From Chitinophaga niabensis (lineage in GTDB: Bacteria > Bacteroidota > Bacteroidia > Chitinophagales > Chitinophagaceae): a stretch of 64,000 nt of DNA. Under the pieces are notes generated by a model that saw only the letters and a list, made by a program, of their open reading frames with translations, was not told the DNA's origin and ran no database searches. Shown one piece after another: positions 46,501 to 53,875 of this stretch. Positions within the stretch are counted from its first letter, which is position 1. Each line of letters starts with the position of its first letter. The position numbers and the translations under genes were made by a program. The stretch spans positions 496,001 to 560,000 of the forward strand of contig NZ_FSRA01000002.1 in the NCBI RefSeq assembly GCF_900129465.1, read 5' to 3'.

Positions 46501-47570
46501 ATGGCACCATCCCTTGGTTAAGTGTGGCTGATTTTAATAATGGAAATCGCTTTGTCTCAGAAACAGAAAAAACTATAACCCAATCGGGATTTGATAATAG
46601 CAACACAAATTATCTTGTTCCTGATGAAATAATCTTATCTGCACGAGGAACTGTTGGAGCCTTTGCACAAGTCGCGAAGAGGATGACATTTAATCAATCA
46701 TGTTATGGTTTGAGAGCTAAAAACGGAATAACTAATTCGTACTTATATTACGTTCTTGGAGAACTACTCATGCAGTTCAAAGCAAAAGCATATGGAAGCA
46801 AGTTTGACGCAATAACTGTCAGTACTTTTGACGAAATATTAATTCCTGTTCCTCCTCCGGAAGTTCAAAAACAGATTATAGATACCTGCTCAGCTATTGA
46901 TAAAGATGCGGAAAATGCACGAAAATCGCTATATGATTTAAGAAAGGAAATTCAGGATCTTTTTGAAGAAGCTTTTTCCAAAGCAAAGACTAATTTTAGG
47001 ATAAGTGATACTGATTGTTTCGAAATTTCGATCGGCAAACGTGTATTAAAGACTGAAATTAATAATATTGGAGTTGGTATTCCTGTTTATAGTGCAAACG
47101 TATTTGAACCCTTCGGGCATATAAAGAAGGAATTGCTTGAAAGTTTTGACGTACCATCTGTCCTATGGGGAATTGATGGTGATTGGATGGTAAATTATAT
47201 TCCTGAAAATAAACCCTTTTACCCAACGGACCATTGCGGGGTATTACGCGTAAAAAGCGATAAAATTGATCCTAAATATTTGGCCTGGGTGCTTCAAAAA
47301 GAAGGAGAACGGATAAGATTTTCTCGAACCAATCGGGCGTCGATGGATAGCATGAGAAGCCTTAGTGTAAGAGTACCGTCTAAAGAAATTCAATCCAAGC
47401 TAATTAAAGAAGTTTTCAAGAGAGAAGTGAAAATTGAGGAGTTGCAAAAGATTATCATAGGAATCGCCAAACGTAAAGAAGTGGTAATTAAGTCTTATTT
47501 AACTGGAGTGACTGAGTCCGAAGCTGCTAAGGAGACGAAGTCGAAAAAAGCATATCAAAAGAAGAAGTGA
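43599..47570 (+). CDS. Single-chain restriction-modification-specificity protein (Type IIG/IIC-like)
   Basis: A 1323-residue fusion of nuclease, DNA adenine methyltransferase and target recognition. The N-terminal HsdR_N-like nuclease has GGRADIMVKD (D104) and LIIIECKTEG (E119, K121), a PD-(D/E)xK site. The N6-adenine methylase core has motif I VIDFACGAGHFLNEY (about residue 461) and motif IV VANPPYSVKGF (about 553). From about residue 940 there are two HsdS-like target-recognition halves: WELKKLSSVVDIISGGTPST and, from about 1135, CFEISIGKRVLK, each ending in a conserved VPPPEVQKQI or VPSKEIQSKL helix. There is no helicase domain, so it should cut close to its site. It is cotranscribed with the small HTH protein. 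Confidence 0.9.
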   Translation: MITKENFKELLITIGFLGNRDLFTKKYPEIDAYLKVDFKNGKLIYPEDKGLKVNERQTCNFGQNENFVVFECVNRLFEKGYKPNHIELEPKWKLGHGASGGRADIMVKDNSGKSLIIIECKTEGKEFDIAWKKTLINGGQILSYVKQAGSTQFVCLYSSDYQNGKVVWNNYLITLKDNEKLLLELAEKSPLSFEKAKGLDVEDIFKAWSETYQQDFATKGIFEDDIPAYEIGKTKYSLKDLNTISSNDIQGKYHEFATILRQHNVSGRENAFDKLVSLFLCKIVDETNNPEELKFYWKGIAYDDQFSLIDRLQKLYQDGMQRFLGEDVVYISADQIDKAFDFFKNDPDATKDTIKKYFRELKFFNNNDFGFIDVHNEKLFYQNTAILLKIVKMLQDLRLKTDSESASEENQFLGDMFEGFLDQGVKQSEGQFFTPMPIVKFILKSLPLEDIITKRDEIPKVIDFACGAGHFLNEYAKEIKSIVEKQKEGNVTDYYENVFGIEKEYRLSKVAKVSAFMYGQDNINIVYADALSSGKAMDDKNIKDGSFSLLVANPPYSVKGFLETLTETERKKYQLIETVEERSFSSNNSIETFFIERAKQLLKPGGVAGIIVPSSILTKGKAKSTSRSTNIYVATRELLLKYFDIVAIAEFGSGTFGKTGTNTVTLFIRRKKENPAPADHFRNRINAWFNFDKTKDGLFEDEHLLKQYCSHLELKFADYQTLLKGEPNEELLSTEIFKDYQREFDKWSDIQNLKKKSFFKELTKEKQNAEIKRRLASYLIDNEKEKLYYFVLASQNPQKVLIIKSPSKTTEIKEFLGYEWSAAKGNEGIKYLGGIQLGKSEIDDNEDENLELEEDDKRVLSNIFNLNNINTPLYDPKNKLNTEKINYLIHQNFKGEDFEIPESLGSTTIYSDLVDMMNFKLPNFNKSISLSPSSTIKIESKWELKKLSSVVDIISGGTPSTTVAEYWNGTIPWLSVADFNNGNRFVSETEKTITQSGFDNSNTNYLVPDEIILSARGTVGAFAQVAKRMTFNQSCYGLRAKNGITNSYLYYVLGELLMQFKAKAYGSKFDAITVSTFDEILIPVPPPEVQKQIIDTCSAIDKDAENARKSLYDLRKEIQDLFEEAFSKAKTNFRISDTDCFEISIGKRVLKTEINNIGVGIPVYSANVFEPFGHIKKELLESFDVPSVLWGIDGDWMVNYIPENKPFYPTDHCGVLRVKSDKIDPKYLAWVLQKEGERIRFSRTNRASMDSMRSLSVRVPSKEIQSKLIKEVFKREVKIEELQKIIIGIAKRKEVVIKSYLTGVTESEAAKETKSKKAYQKKK

Positions 47571-47750
47571 AACGACAGCTAAACAATAATATATATCAAT
47601 GGTTGGATTTTCTAAAAACAAGATTTGTCTAAAGAATTTCACCAATCTTCTGGCGAAAATCTTTTAGAATGAAATTTTCAATTAAATTAAAAAATCTAAA
47701 TATTTGGCTTGTCGGAACTACAGACAATTCTGTTGTGAATTAGTTTCTCT

Positions 47751-47798
47751 AAATCGGCCATGAATCGGTTCGAAATCAGTCCCTCGTAGCCCGCAGAT
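47751..47798 (+). repeat. Imperfect 48-bp direct repeat, left copy
   Basis: Pairs with 49245-49292 (about 32 of 48 bases equal). The identical blocks are AAATC, CGGTTCGAAA and CCCGCAGAT. GGTTCGAAA looks like the T loop of a tRNA, so this may be a decayed attachment site. No complete tRNA can be folded. Confidence 0.45.
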
Positions 47799-47831
47799 AA
47801 AAAAAAGCACTGGAAATCAGTGCTTTTTTTT
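47799..47831. terminator. Terminator right of the RM gene
   Basis: A strong hairpin with arms AGCACTG / CAGTGCT and a run of A before and T after it. It directly follows the left direct repeat, as a terminator follows a tRNA gene. The rest of the stretch 47571-47750 is AT-rich with no gene visible. Confidence 0.8.
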
Positions 47832-47835
47832 ATAG

Positions 47836-48000
47836 TTAAATGGGAAAATCCAATTCACTTCTAAGCTGATAAAATATCATAAGGCAAGCTTTAGTGAGAA
47901 ATACAAATATCAATTTTGTTGCTCCCAAAAATCTCTTCATAAAAGCTTTAAATCCTCCGGTAAGTAGTTCGAGTTTTGTACCAACAGGTTGGTTTAACAC
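47836..48000 (-). CDS. Small open frame of 54 codons, doubtful
   Basis: A GTG-started frame downstream of the SDR gene and in the same register, containing VGTKLELLTGGFKAFMKRFL. The composition looks protein-like but no family is recognised. It could be a gene remnant. Listed only so that this stretch is not left unexplained. Confidence 0.2.
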   Translation of the reverse strand: MLNQPVGTKLELLTGGFKAFMKRFLGATKLIFVFLTKACLMIFYQLRSELDFPI

Positions 48001-48012
48001 CTAAGTGTTCCC

Positions 48013-48816
48013 TTATAAAGTACCCAGACCATCAAAATACATTTTTTTAAGCTCTTTTCTTGAAGCTTCAGCACCTATCTGCTGGCGGTGGTCATAGATT
48101 GCCTGTGATTTTTTTCCGGCAAAATAACGTAGCTGGTCTTTGTTGTCTGTTGCTGCTTCATAAATAACTTCTGCGATCTCCTCAGGTGTGGAATCGGGAT
48201 TGATCATGTCCAGCATTTTCTTTTCAACCGCATCGTAAAACGGAAGTGGCGTTATGTCCGAGTTGTGGCTGAATAATTCGGTCCTGGTAGCGCTGGGCGA
48301 CACGGTTTTAACCCCAACATTAAACATGGACAGTTCGATCGACATACATTCGCTCCAGCCTTCCACTGCCCATTTCGTGCCGTTATAAACGCTGGTAAAG
48401 GGAAAGCTGGTATGACCGCCTATGGACGTAACATTAATGAACAAGCCATTTTTTGCTTTCCTGAAATAAGGGATAAACTCACGGGTTACACGCACAGTTC
48501 CAAGAAAATTGGTATCCACCTGGCGCACAATATTCTCATCAGAAAAAGCTTCTAAAGCACCCATCAGGCCATATCCCGCATTATTAATCACCACATCAAT
48601 ATTAAATAATGAAGTTGCTTTTGCTACAGTCGATTTGATTTGTTCCATATTGGTAACATCTAATGGCAAAAATGTTACATTTTCCAACTGCGACAGGTCG
48701 GTTTCGTTTTCCGGTTTGCGCATAGTGGCGATGACATTCCAACCTCTGGATTGAAACAGCTTTGCTGTTGCCTTTCCTATTCCGGATGAAGTTCCGGTAA
48801 TGAATACTGTTTTCAT
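48013..48816 (-). CDS. Short-chain dehydrogenase/reductase (SDR)
   Basis: A classical SDR of 267 residues from the ATG at 48816. The NAD(P)-binding site is FITGTSSGIGKATAKLF; DVTNMEQ and DVVINNAGYGLMG follow; the catalytic residues are the serine of NVTSIGGHTSF and the Tyr/Lys of VYNGTKWAVEGWSE. The substrate is unknown. It is divergent from an HxlR regulator 76 bp away, which probably controls it. Confidence 0.92.
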   Translation of the reverse strand: MKTVFITGTSSGIGKATAKLFQSRGWNVIATMRKPENETDLSQLENVTFLPLDVTNMEQIKSTVAKATSLFNIDVVINNAGYGLMGALEAFSDENIVRQVDTNFLGTVRVTREFIPYFRKAKNGLFINVTSIGGHTSFPFTSVYNGTKWAVEGWSECMSIELSMFNVGVKTVSPSATRTELFSHNSDITPLPFYDAVEKKMLDMINPDSTPEEIAEVIYEAATDNKDQLRYFAGKKSQAIYDHRQQIGAEASRKELKKMYFDGLGTL

Positions 48817-48852
48817 GAATTTATTTTGTGTGGAACAAAAGTACCCCTCATA

Positions 48853-48889
48853 AAGTATATATTTGATACCTGTATACAAAAGGATACTT
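48853..48889. promoter_or_regulatory. Likely HxlR operator between SDR gene and hxlR-like gene
   Basis: The short gap between the divergent genes holds the inverted repeat AAGTAT ... ATACTT (48853-48858 and 48884-48889) with an inner GTATAC. A dimeric winged-helix regulator would fit here and repress both directions. Inferred from symmetry only. Confidence 0.4.
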
Positions 48890-48892
48890 AAA

Positions 48893-49240
48893 ATGATATT
48901 ACAGAACGAGAAAAGACTCCAGGAAAAGATTCGCGCAATACAGGATACGATGTTTGTAATAGGTGGAAAATGGAAAATACCTGTTATCCTTTCGATTTAT
49001 TACGGGAACAGGCGTTTCAACGATATCCTGGCTTCCATACCCAGGATTACCAATCGCGCACTTTCCAAAGAGCTAAAACAGCTGGAGGAAAATTTGTTGA
49101 TCAGTAGGACAATCGTCAACGAATACCCCATAAGGATCGAATATGCAGTAACAGCGTACTGTTTGACCATAGAGAAAATAGCAAAGCCGATGGAAGAATG
49201 GGGAAAGAACCATAAAAAGAAGATTAGTAGGCAAAGCTAG
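48893..49240 (+). CDS. HxlR family transcriptional regulator
   Basis: A 115-residue winged-helix protein from the ATG at 48893. The HxlR signature runs MFVIGGKWKIPVILSIYYGN, then FNDILASIPRITNRALSKEL and KQLEENLLISRTI. Members sense electrophiles or redox state and usually regulate a divergent oxidoreductase, here the SDR gene. Confidence 0.92.
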   Translation: MILQNEKRLQEKIRAIQDTMFVIGGKWKIPVILSIYYGNRRFNDILASIPRITNRALSKELKQLEENLLISRTIVNEYPIRIEYAVTAYCLTIEKIAKPMEEWGKNHKKKISRQS

Positions 49241-49244
49241 GCAC

Positions 49245-49292
49245 AAATCAGCCCCAAAACGGTTCGAAAGTTGTAACCTTCTCCCCGCAGAT
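49245..49292 (+). repeat. Imperfect 48-bp direct repeat, right copy
   Basis: Second copy of the repeat described at 47751-47798. The two copies enclose the SDR/HxlR pair. This copy starts 5 bp after the hxlR-like stop. Confidence 0.45.
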
Positions 49293-49375
49293 GACAAAAC
49301 ACCATCAATTAATTATTCTGCCAGGAAAACATATCTATTAAAATTAACGGAGAAAATTTCCCTTCCTGTTTTTTA

Positions 49376-50203
49376 TCACCGCAATCTTCCTCTGTATTCA
49401 TTAGGCGTTACGCCTAATAGCTTTTTTACATAACGGGTAAAAAATGAGCGGCTGCTGAATTCCATTTCATCGGCAATTTCGGATATGTTCAGGCCTTTGT
49501 TTTGCAGTAAAATGATGATGCGCTCTTTGGCGTGCCGCTGTATCCATTCCGAAGCAGTAATACCCGAATGGGTTTTGCACAAATGGTTTAGATATTTAGC
49601 AGTTATATTTAGCTCATTACTGTAAAACTGCACCTCACGGTGTTGCATGCAATGCCGTTGGAGTAGTTGTATAAAGCGTTCATACAAGGTTCCCGTTTGC
49701 AGGCTGTGTTTGCGTTGTTCGTATTCATTGGCAAACGTGTGCCACATTTCCAGGATGAATAATTGCATTTGCAGTTTCAGGGCCTCCTCATAAAAGCGGT
49801 GGCCGGTTTCCAGGAAGCGTTCGTTCAGTCTCTTAAAATTTGTCAGGATTTTTTCTTTGTCTTGTATGGTGATGCCCGTTTTTACCGGGTACACCCTCGA
49901 GTGTAATTGCGCATTGATGCTCCAGCTTTGATCAGGAATATTATTCATCAAAAAATCCTTTTCTACCAAAAGTACAATGGCCTGAAAGTTTTTTGAGAAA
50001 TGTAAACCCGACAGCCTGCTTTCGGCAAACCAAAATAGGAACTGCCCGCCTTTGCATTCCATCAGCTGATCGTTAAACGAAAACTTAATGCTGCCCTTAT
50101 GGCAATATAAATGTGTATGATATACTTCATAAAACCTTTTCGGTAGATCTGCTTCCTGTTTTACTTCCAATAACAAAATGCGGGGATCTTCTCTCTTACT
50201 CAT
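49376..50203 (-). CDS. AraC family transcriptional regulator
   Basis: A 275-residue regulator from the ATG at 50203. The N-terminal cupin-like sensor region is about 1-150. The C-terminal AraC DNA-binding domain has two helix-turn-helix units: YSNELNITAKYLNHLCKTHS, and ISEIADEMEFSSRSFFTRYV with KKLLGVTPNEYR at the end. A second ATG at 50245 is possible, but a -7 element at 50218-50225 lies between the two and favours the shorter form. It is divergent from the acetyltransferase/hydrolase pair and may control it. Confidence 0.88.
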   Translation of the reverse strand: MSKREDPRILLLEVKQEADLPKRFYEVYHTHLYCHKGSIKFSFNDQLMECKGGQFLFWFAESRLSGLHFSKNFQAIVLLVEKDFLMNNIPDQSWSINAQLHSRVYPVKTGITIQDKEKILTNFKRLNERFLETGHRFYEEALKLQMQLFILEMWHTFANEYEQRKHSLQTGTLYERFIQLLQRHCMQHREVQFYSNELNITAKYLNHLCKTHSGITASEWIQRHAKERIIILLQNKGLNISEIADEMEFSSRSFFTRYVKKLLGVTPNEYRGRLR

Positions 50204-50217
50204 CTGTTGTAAATTAA

Positions 50218-50225
50218 CAAAACTA
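50218..50225 (-). promoter_or_regulatory. -7 element (TAGTTTTG) of the AraC gene
   Basis: Read on the minus strand, this matches TAnnTTTG 14 bp before the ATG at 50203. It decides between two possible starts. Confidence 0.4.
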
Positions 50226-50287
50226 AGATAAGTGATATTTGACATTATTGGCGTAAATGGTGTAATAAATGATACCTGTACCGGTTG

Positions 50288-50295
50288 TAATTTTG
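50288..50295 (+). promoter_or_regulatory. -7 element (TAATTTTG) of the acetyltransferase operon
   Basis: Match to TAnnTTTG 17 bp before the ATG at 50313; the divergent AraC promoter is 62 bp away. Confidence 0.45.
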
Positions 50296-50312
50296 TATCT
50301 CAATTAAGTAAG

Positions 50313-50867
50313 ATGAATACAATCTTTAATGATCTGAAAAAGGGAACAACTGTGGGGCCACTGCATCCGCAAATAAAAGATTTGAGGGATGCCTCTTACG
50401 CCACCATCCGTTTATTAAAACAGTTAAATGCTTCTTCCAACTCCGGAGAAGTCAGAAAAATACTCGGGGAAATTACCGGCACTGTCATTGACGAAACAGT
50501 AGTTATATTTCCGCCCTTCTATATCAATTATGGCAAGCATATACACATCGGAAAAAATGTCTTCATCAATTTCAATTGTACTTTTTTGGCATTGGGAGGC
50601 ATCATTATCGAAGATGATGTACTTATTGGCCCAGGAGTAAAAATACTATCCGAAGGGCACCCCTTATCGCCTGTCGAAAGGCAATCGCTCATACCGGGCA
50701 AAGTTCATATTAAACAAAATGCCTGGATCGGTGCCGGCGCCACCATTCTTCCTGCAATCACCATAGGAGAAAATGCCGTTGTTGCCGCAGGTGCTGTGGT
50801 AGCGAAAGATGTGCCAGCAAATACTGTGGTGGCAGGCATTCCAGCAAAAGCTATTAAATCATTATAA
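50313..50867 (+). CDS. Hexapeptide-repeat (LbH) acyltransferase, NodL/Maa type
   Basis: A left-handed beta-helix acetyltransferase of 184 residues that probably acetylates a sugar or a small alcohol with acetyl-CoA. The helix turns are seen in PFYINYGKHIHIGKNVFINF, GGIIIEDDVLIGPGVKIL and IGAGATILPAITIGENAVVA, with the catalytic histidine in LSEGHPLSPVERQ. The N-terminal MNTIFNDLKKG and DLRDASYATIRLL are short helices. It lies 11 bp before the hydrolase gene. Confidence 0.9.
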   Translation: MNTIFNDLKKGTTVGPLHPQIKDLRDASYATIRLLKQLNASSNSGEVRKILGEITGTVIDETVVIFPPFYINYGKHIHIGKNVFINFNCTFLALGGIIIEDDVLIGPGVKILSEGHPLSPVERQSLIPGKVHIKQNAWIGAGATILPAITIGENAVVAAGAVVAKDVPANTVVAGIPAKAIKSL

Positions 50868-50878
50868 ACAGAATAAGG

Positions 50879-51922
50879 ATGAAAAAAATATTATTAATCG
50901 CAATGATGTTTCTAATAGCTGAACACGCGTTAACCCAAAGCAAAAAATCAAATTATCAAAAAATGCAAACAACAGCGCATTACACTTTTACAATAAGCGA
51001 TGAAGTAACCCGCCAGAAAGTAACATTTAAAAACCGCTATGGAATTAAGCTTTCAGGCGATTTATATCTTCCGAAAAATGCCGGGAATCAAAATTTACCC
51101 GCCCTTGCCATTAGCGGACCTTTCGGAGCAGTGAAAGAGCAATCATCTGGATTGTATGCCTACCAAATGGCAGAGCGTGGCTTTGCAGCATTAGCTTTCG
51201 ACCCCTCGTATACAGGCGAGAGCGGTGGTGAACCCCGTGCTGTTGCGTCCCCGGATATTAATACAGAGGACTTTAGTTCAGCAGTAGATTTTCTCGGGAT
51301 TCAAAAAAATATTGACCGCAATAAAATAGGCATCATCGGCATTTGTGGTTTTGCAGGATTTGCCTTAAACGCTACGGCTATTGATAAGCGTGTAAAAGCC
51401 GTTGCCACCACAAGTATGTATGATATGAGCAGGGTAATGTCTAAAGGCTATAATGATGCTACAACGCCTGAACAGCGCACAAAACTATTAGAACAATTAG
51501 GAGAACAACGTTGGAAAGATGCAGAAGCAGGAACATTTGCTGCCGGAGCAAGATTGAACGCAGAAAAATTGCAGGGAAATGAACCACAGTTCGTAAAGGA
51601 GTACTTTGATTACTACCGCACACCAAGAGGTTTTCACGAACGTTCTCTAAATTCTGCAGGTGCCTGGAACGCCACCAATGCATTATCTTTTATGAATATG
51701 CCGATATTAAGCTACATTAAAGAAATTGCACCAAGACCAATGCTTTTGATAGCAGGGGAAAACGCACACTCGCGTTATTTCAGCGAAGATGCCTTCAAAG
51801 CGGCTTCTGAACCGAAAGAACTAATGATTATTCCTAATACTGTTCATGTTGACTTATACGACCGAATGGATAAAATTCCTTTTTGGAAACTGGACATGTT
51901 TTTTAAAGAACATCTCAAATAA
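50879..51922 (+). CDS. Exported alpha/beta hydrolase
   Basis: A 347-residue hydrolase with a signal peptide (MKKILLIAMMFLIAEHALTQ). FKNRYGIKLSGDLYLP begins the fold, FDPSYTGESGGEPR follows, and the nucleophile elbow is IGICGFAGFALN, with cysteine or a shifted residue where esterases have serine, as in dienelactone-hydrolase-like relatives. Acid and histidine candidates are in LIAGENAHSRYF and NTVHVDLYD. It is cotranscribed with the acetyltransferase. The natural substrate is unknown. Confidence 0.85.
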   Translation: MKKILLIAMMFLIAEHALTQSKKSNYQKMQTTAHYTFTISDEVTRQKVTFKNRYGIKLSGDLYLPKNAGNQNLPALAISGPFGAVKEQSSGLYAYQMAERGFAALAFDPSYTGESGGEPRAVASPDINTEDFSSAVDFLGIQKNIDRNKIGIIGICGFAGFALNATAIDKRVKAVATTSMYDMSRVMSKGYNDATTPEQRTKLLEQLGEQRWKDAEAGTFAAGARLNAEKLQGNEPQFVKEYFDYYRTPRGFHERSLNSAGAWNATNALSFMNMPILSYIKEIAPRPMLLIAGENAHSRYFSEDAFKAASEPKELMIIPNTVHVDLYDRMDKIPFWKLDMFFKEHLK

Positions 51923-51941
51923 AGTATTGCAGCCAACAATT

Positions 51942-52232
51942 CTAAAAGAAGACAATTACGAATAGTTTGTCCCTTTTCCATTTCTCCACTACATTGTGAA
52001 GTTCCTGATAAGCGCGTTCCGGATGGATACCCGGTGGTAAATGAGCCACAACATACTTAGTGAACCATTGGTCTGCCTTCCTGGATTCTCATATTTCCAT
52101 AACCGCCCAGCCATCATCAGTTGGGTGGGCGCACTGCAAAATGACTCCCGGAGCTTGTTTGATCAGATCTTTTACTACTGATAAAACACCTTTGTATTCC
52201 TCCAGGGTTTGTCCTTTAACTCGCCATGTTTT
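51942..52232 (-). pseudogene. Remnant of a small ABM-like (dimeric alpha-beta barrel) protein
   Basis: On the minus strand one frame reads as a good protein over about 95 codons apart from one internal TGA (52089-52091): GQTLEEYKGVLSVVKDLIKQ, APGVILQCAHPTDDGWAVMEI, stop, then ESRKADQWFTKYVVAHLPPG. A tryptophan is expected at the stop (the pattern is VMEIWES), so TGG to TGA is the likely change. There is also no start codon upstream. The pattern fits proteins of the antibiotic-biosynthesis-monooxygenase-like fold. It fills the 380 bp between the hydrolase and the Crp/Fnr gene. Confidence 0.6.
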
Positions 52233-52291
52233 TTAAAAGCAAAACTGCGGGAATATAGGAGCTGGGGCAATAGTATAATCGTACTATCTGT

Positions 52292-52299
52292 TACATTTG
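52292..52299 (+). promoter_or_regulatory. -7 element (TACATTTG) of the Crp/Fnr gene
   Basis: Match to TAnnTTTG 3 bp before the ATG at 52303; translation would start very close to the transcription start. Confidence 0.4.
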
Positions 52300-52302
52300 T
52301 AT

Positions 52303-52878
52303 ATGTCTGAATACCCTTCCATCATCCACAACATCCTTCAGCTCGTTGATCTAAATGAGCAGGAAATTGAATTCATCACCTCCCGGCTTGTTTTTACAAC
52401 GCTTAAGAAAAAGGAATTTCTATTAAGAGAAGGAGAGGTCTGCAAGTACAAGAACTACATCGTGAAAGGCTGCCTCGTTATGTATTATATAGATGAACAA
52501 GGGCGTGAGAGGGTCATTCACCTGGCAGACCGGGATCATTGGGCTAATGATCTCTACAGTTATTTCACCGGCAAACCTGCCAGCTTCTTTTTCCAGGCCC
52601 TGGAAGACGCAGAGGTCCTTCAACTATCGAGGCCCGACCTTGATGCTATATTTGCAAACATCCCCAAGATGGAACGCTTTTTCAGGATCAGGTATCAGAA
52701 TTCCCTGGTTATCCAGCAACACAGGATCATCCAGAATCAGTTCGAAACCGCCGAGCAGAAGTACCAGGAGTTCAGGCTAAAGTACCCGGACCTGGAGCAA
52801 CGTATTCCCCTAAAATATATCGCCTCTTACCTTGGCATTACCCAGCAATTCCTGAGTGTATTACGAGCTAATTTTTAA
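52303..52878 (+). CDS. Crp/Fnr family transcriptional regulator
   Basis: A 191-residue regulator from the ATG at 52303. The N-terminal cyclic-nucleotide-binding-like fold includes LLREGEVCKYKNYIVKGCLV and DRDHWANDLYSYFTGKPA; the C-terminal helix-turn-helix is RIPLKYIASYLGITQQFLSV. It lacks the Fnr cysteine cluster and an obvious cAMP-binding RxS motif. The SnoaL-like lipoprotein gene follows 59 bp later and may be its target. Confidence 0.9.
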   Translation: MSEYPSIIHNILQLVDLNEQEIEFITSRLVFTTLKKKEFLLREGEVCKYKNYIVKGCLVMYYIDEQGRERVIHLADRDHWANDLYSYFTGKPASFFFQALEDAEVLQLSRPDLDAIFANIPKMERFFRIRYQNSLVIQQHRIIQNQFETAEQKYQEFRLKYPDLEQRIPLKYIASYLGITQQFLSVLRANF

Positions 52879-52937
52879 TGTAGATTAAAAATTGCCGTCC
52901 GCAATGGTCGTTCCTTTGAAGTACAAATATCAACATC

Positions 52938-53408
52938 ATGAAAAATGTACTCGCAGGAACATTGCTCTTTTTGGCAGCATGTAATAATATGTTTGAGAGA
53001 AAAACATCTGCCAATGTGGCCAGGCTAAAAGCCATTATGGAAGAAACAGACAGGACCTGGAGCTTCCAGCCATTGATAGACATCTTAGCGCCCGATGTAA
53101 AATTCAAATCAACTGTACCTGATGGAACTCCGATCAGTGGGGAGTTTCGTGGGAAGGAAGCAGTGGCTCGTTATTTCAATGTGATACTGCAGGATGTGGC
53201 GGTGTTTAAGCAACAGGTGCCTATGGAGTTCATTGAAGCGGGGAACCGTGTGATTATACTGGGTGATGATGCTTATACGTTGAAGAAGACCGGGGCAACG
53301 TACAGGAGCCCTTATGCTGCGATATTTACATTTGAGGGAGGATTGATCAGGGATATACTGATCATCCAGGATTTGTCGGGGATCTGGGATGCTTACAGGG
53401 AGGGGTAG
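52938..53408 (+). CDS. SnoaL/NTF2-like lipoprotein
   Basis: A 156-residue protein with the signal MKNVLAGTLLFLAAC, the cysteine being a likely lipidation site. The mature part has the NTF2-like cone fold: FQPLIDILAPDVKFKSTVPD, EFRGKEAVARYFNVIL and YAAIFTFEGGLIRDILIIQD. Members bind or convert small hydrophobic molecules; the activity here is unknown. Confidence 0.8.
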   Translation: MKNVLAGTLLFLAACNNMFERKTSANVARLKAIMEETDRTWSFQPLIDILAPDVKFKSTVPDGTPISGEFRGKEAVARYFNVILQDVAVFKQQVPMEFIEAGNRVIILGDDAYTLKKTGATYRSPYAAIFTFEGGLIRDILIIQDLSGIWDAYREG

Positions 53409-53426
53409 GCGATCAAACAGCTTTCT

Positions 53427-53457
53427 AAAAGGCGATAATCATAGATTATCGCCTTTT
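53427..53457 (+). terminator. Terminator after the SnoaL-like gene
   Basis: A perfect 14-bp stem (aaaaggcgataatc / gattatcgcctttt) with a 3-base loop. Confidence 0.9.
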
Positions 53458-53458
53458 C

Positions 53459-53875
53459 ATTATGCCTGCCGGTTACGCACAATACATATAGACCTTAAAC
53501 TCATCAGGCTAACTGATTAAACTTTCTGAAAGGATTATTAACAAATCAAAACCACATATCCATTAGCGTTAGGATTGGTATTAACAAATTCGGATTAGGA
53601 TTCCTCACTTTTATACTACTTTTCAATGTTAAGTAATTGTGATTTTTATTTTTCAAAATATTGATAATAACAAGTATAAGGTATTAACCATCCTTTAATA
53701 TTAACAAAAATCGCTATGACTGCGCCTTGATGTATGTTAATTGGTTTAATTGCACTAGCTAGCCCTAATTTTGGTTAACAGTTTAGCTTAAAATTACTAC
53801 CGGCCAGTATACAGTAAATACTATTTAACCTAAATCCGATTTTCCCAATTTAAGACAACCAAGTAACCCTCAGAC
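53459..53875. other. Long AT-rich leader region of the second AraC gene
   Basis: No gene is visible in these 417 bp. The sequence ATTAACAAA recurs at about 53537, 53580 and 53699, the first two in a similar setting (GGATTATTAACAAAT and GGTATTAACAAAT), with several GGATTAGGAT-like words in between. Repeated sites of this kind could bind the AraC regulator encoded downstream, but there is no direct proof. Confidence 0.4.

Noticed and set aside
47751..47831. A further tRNA gene at the left direct repeat
   Set aside because: A T-loop-like GGTTCGAAA and a terminator are present, but no acceptor, D or anticodon arm can be paired.
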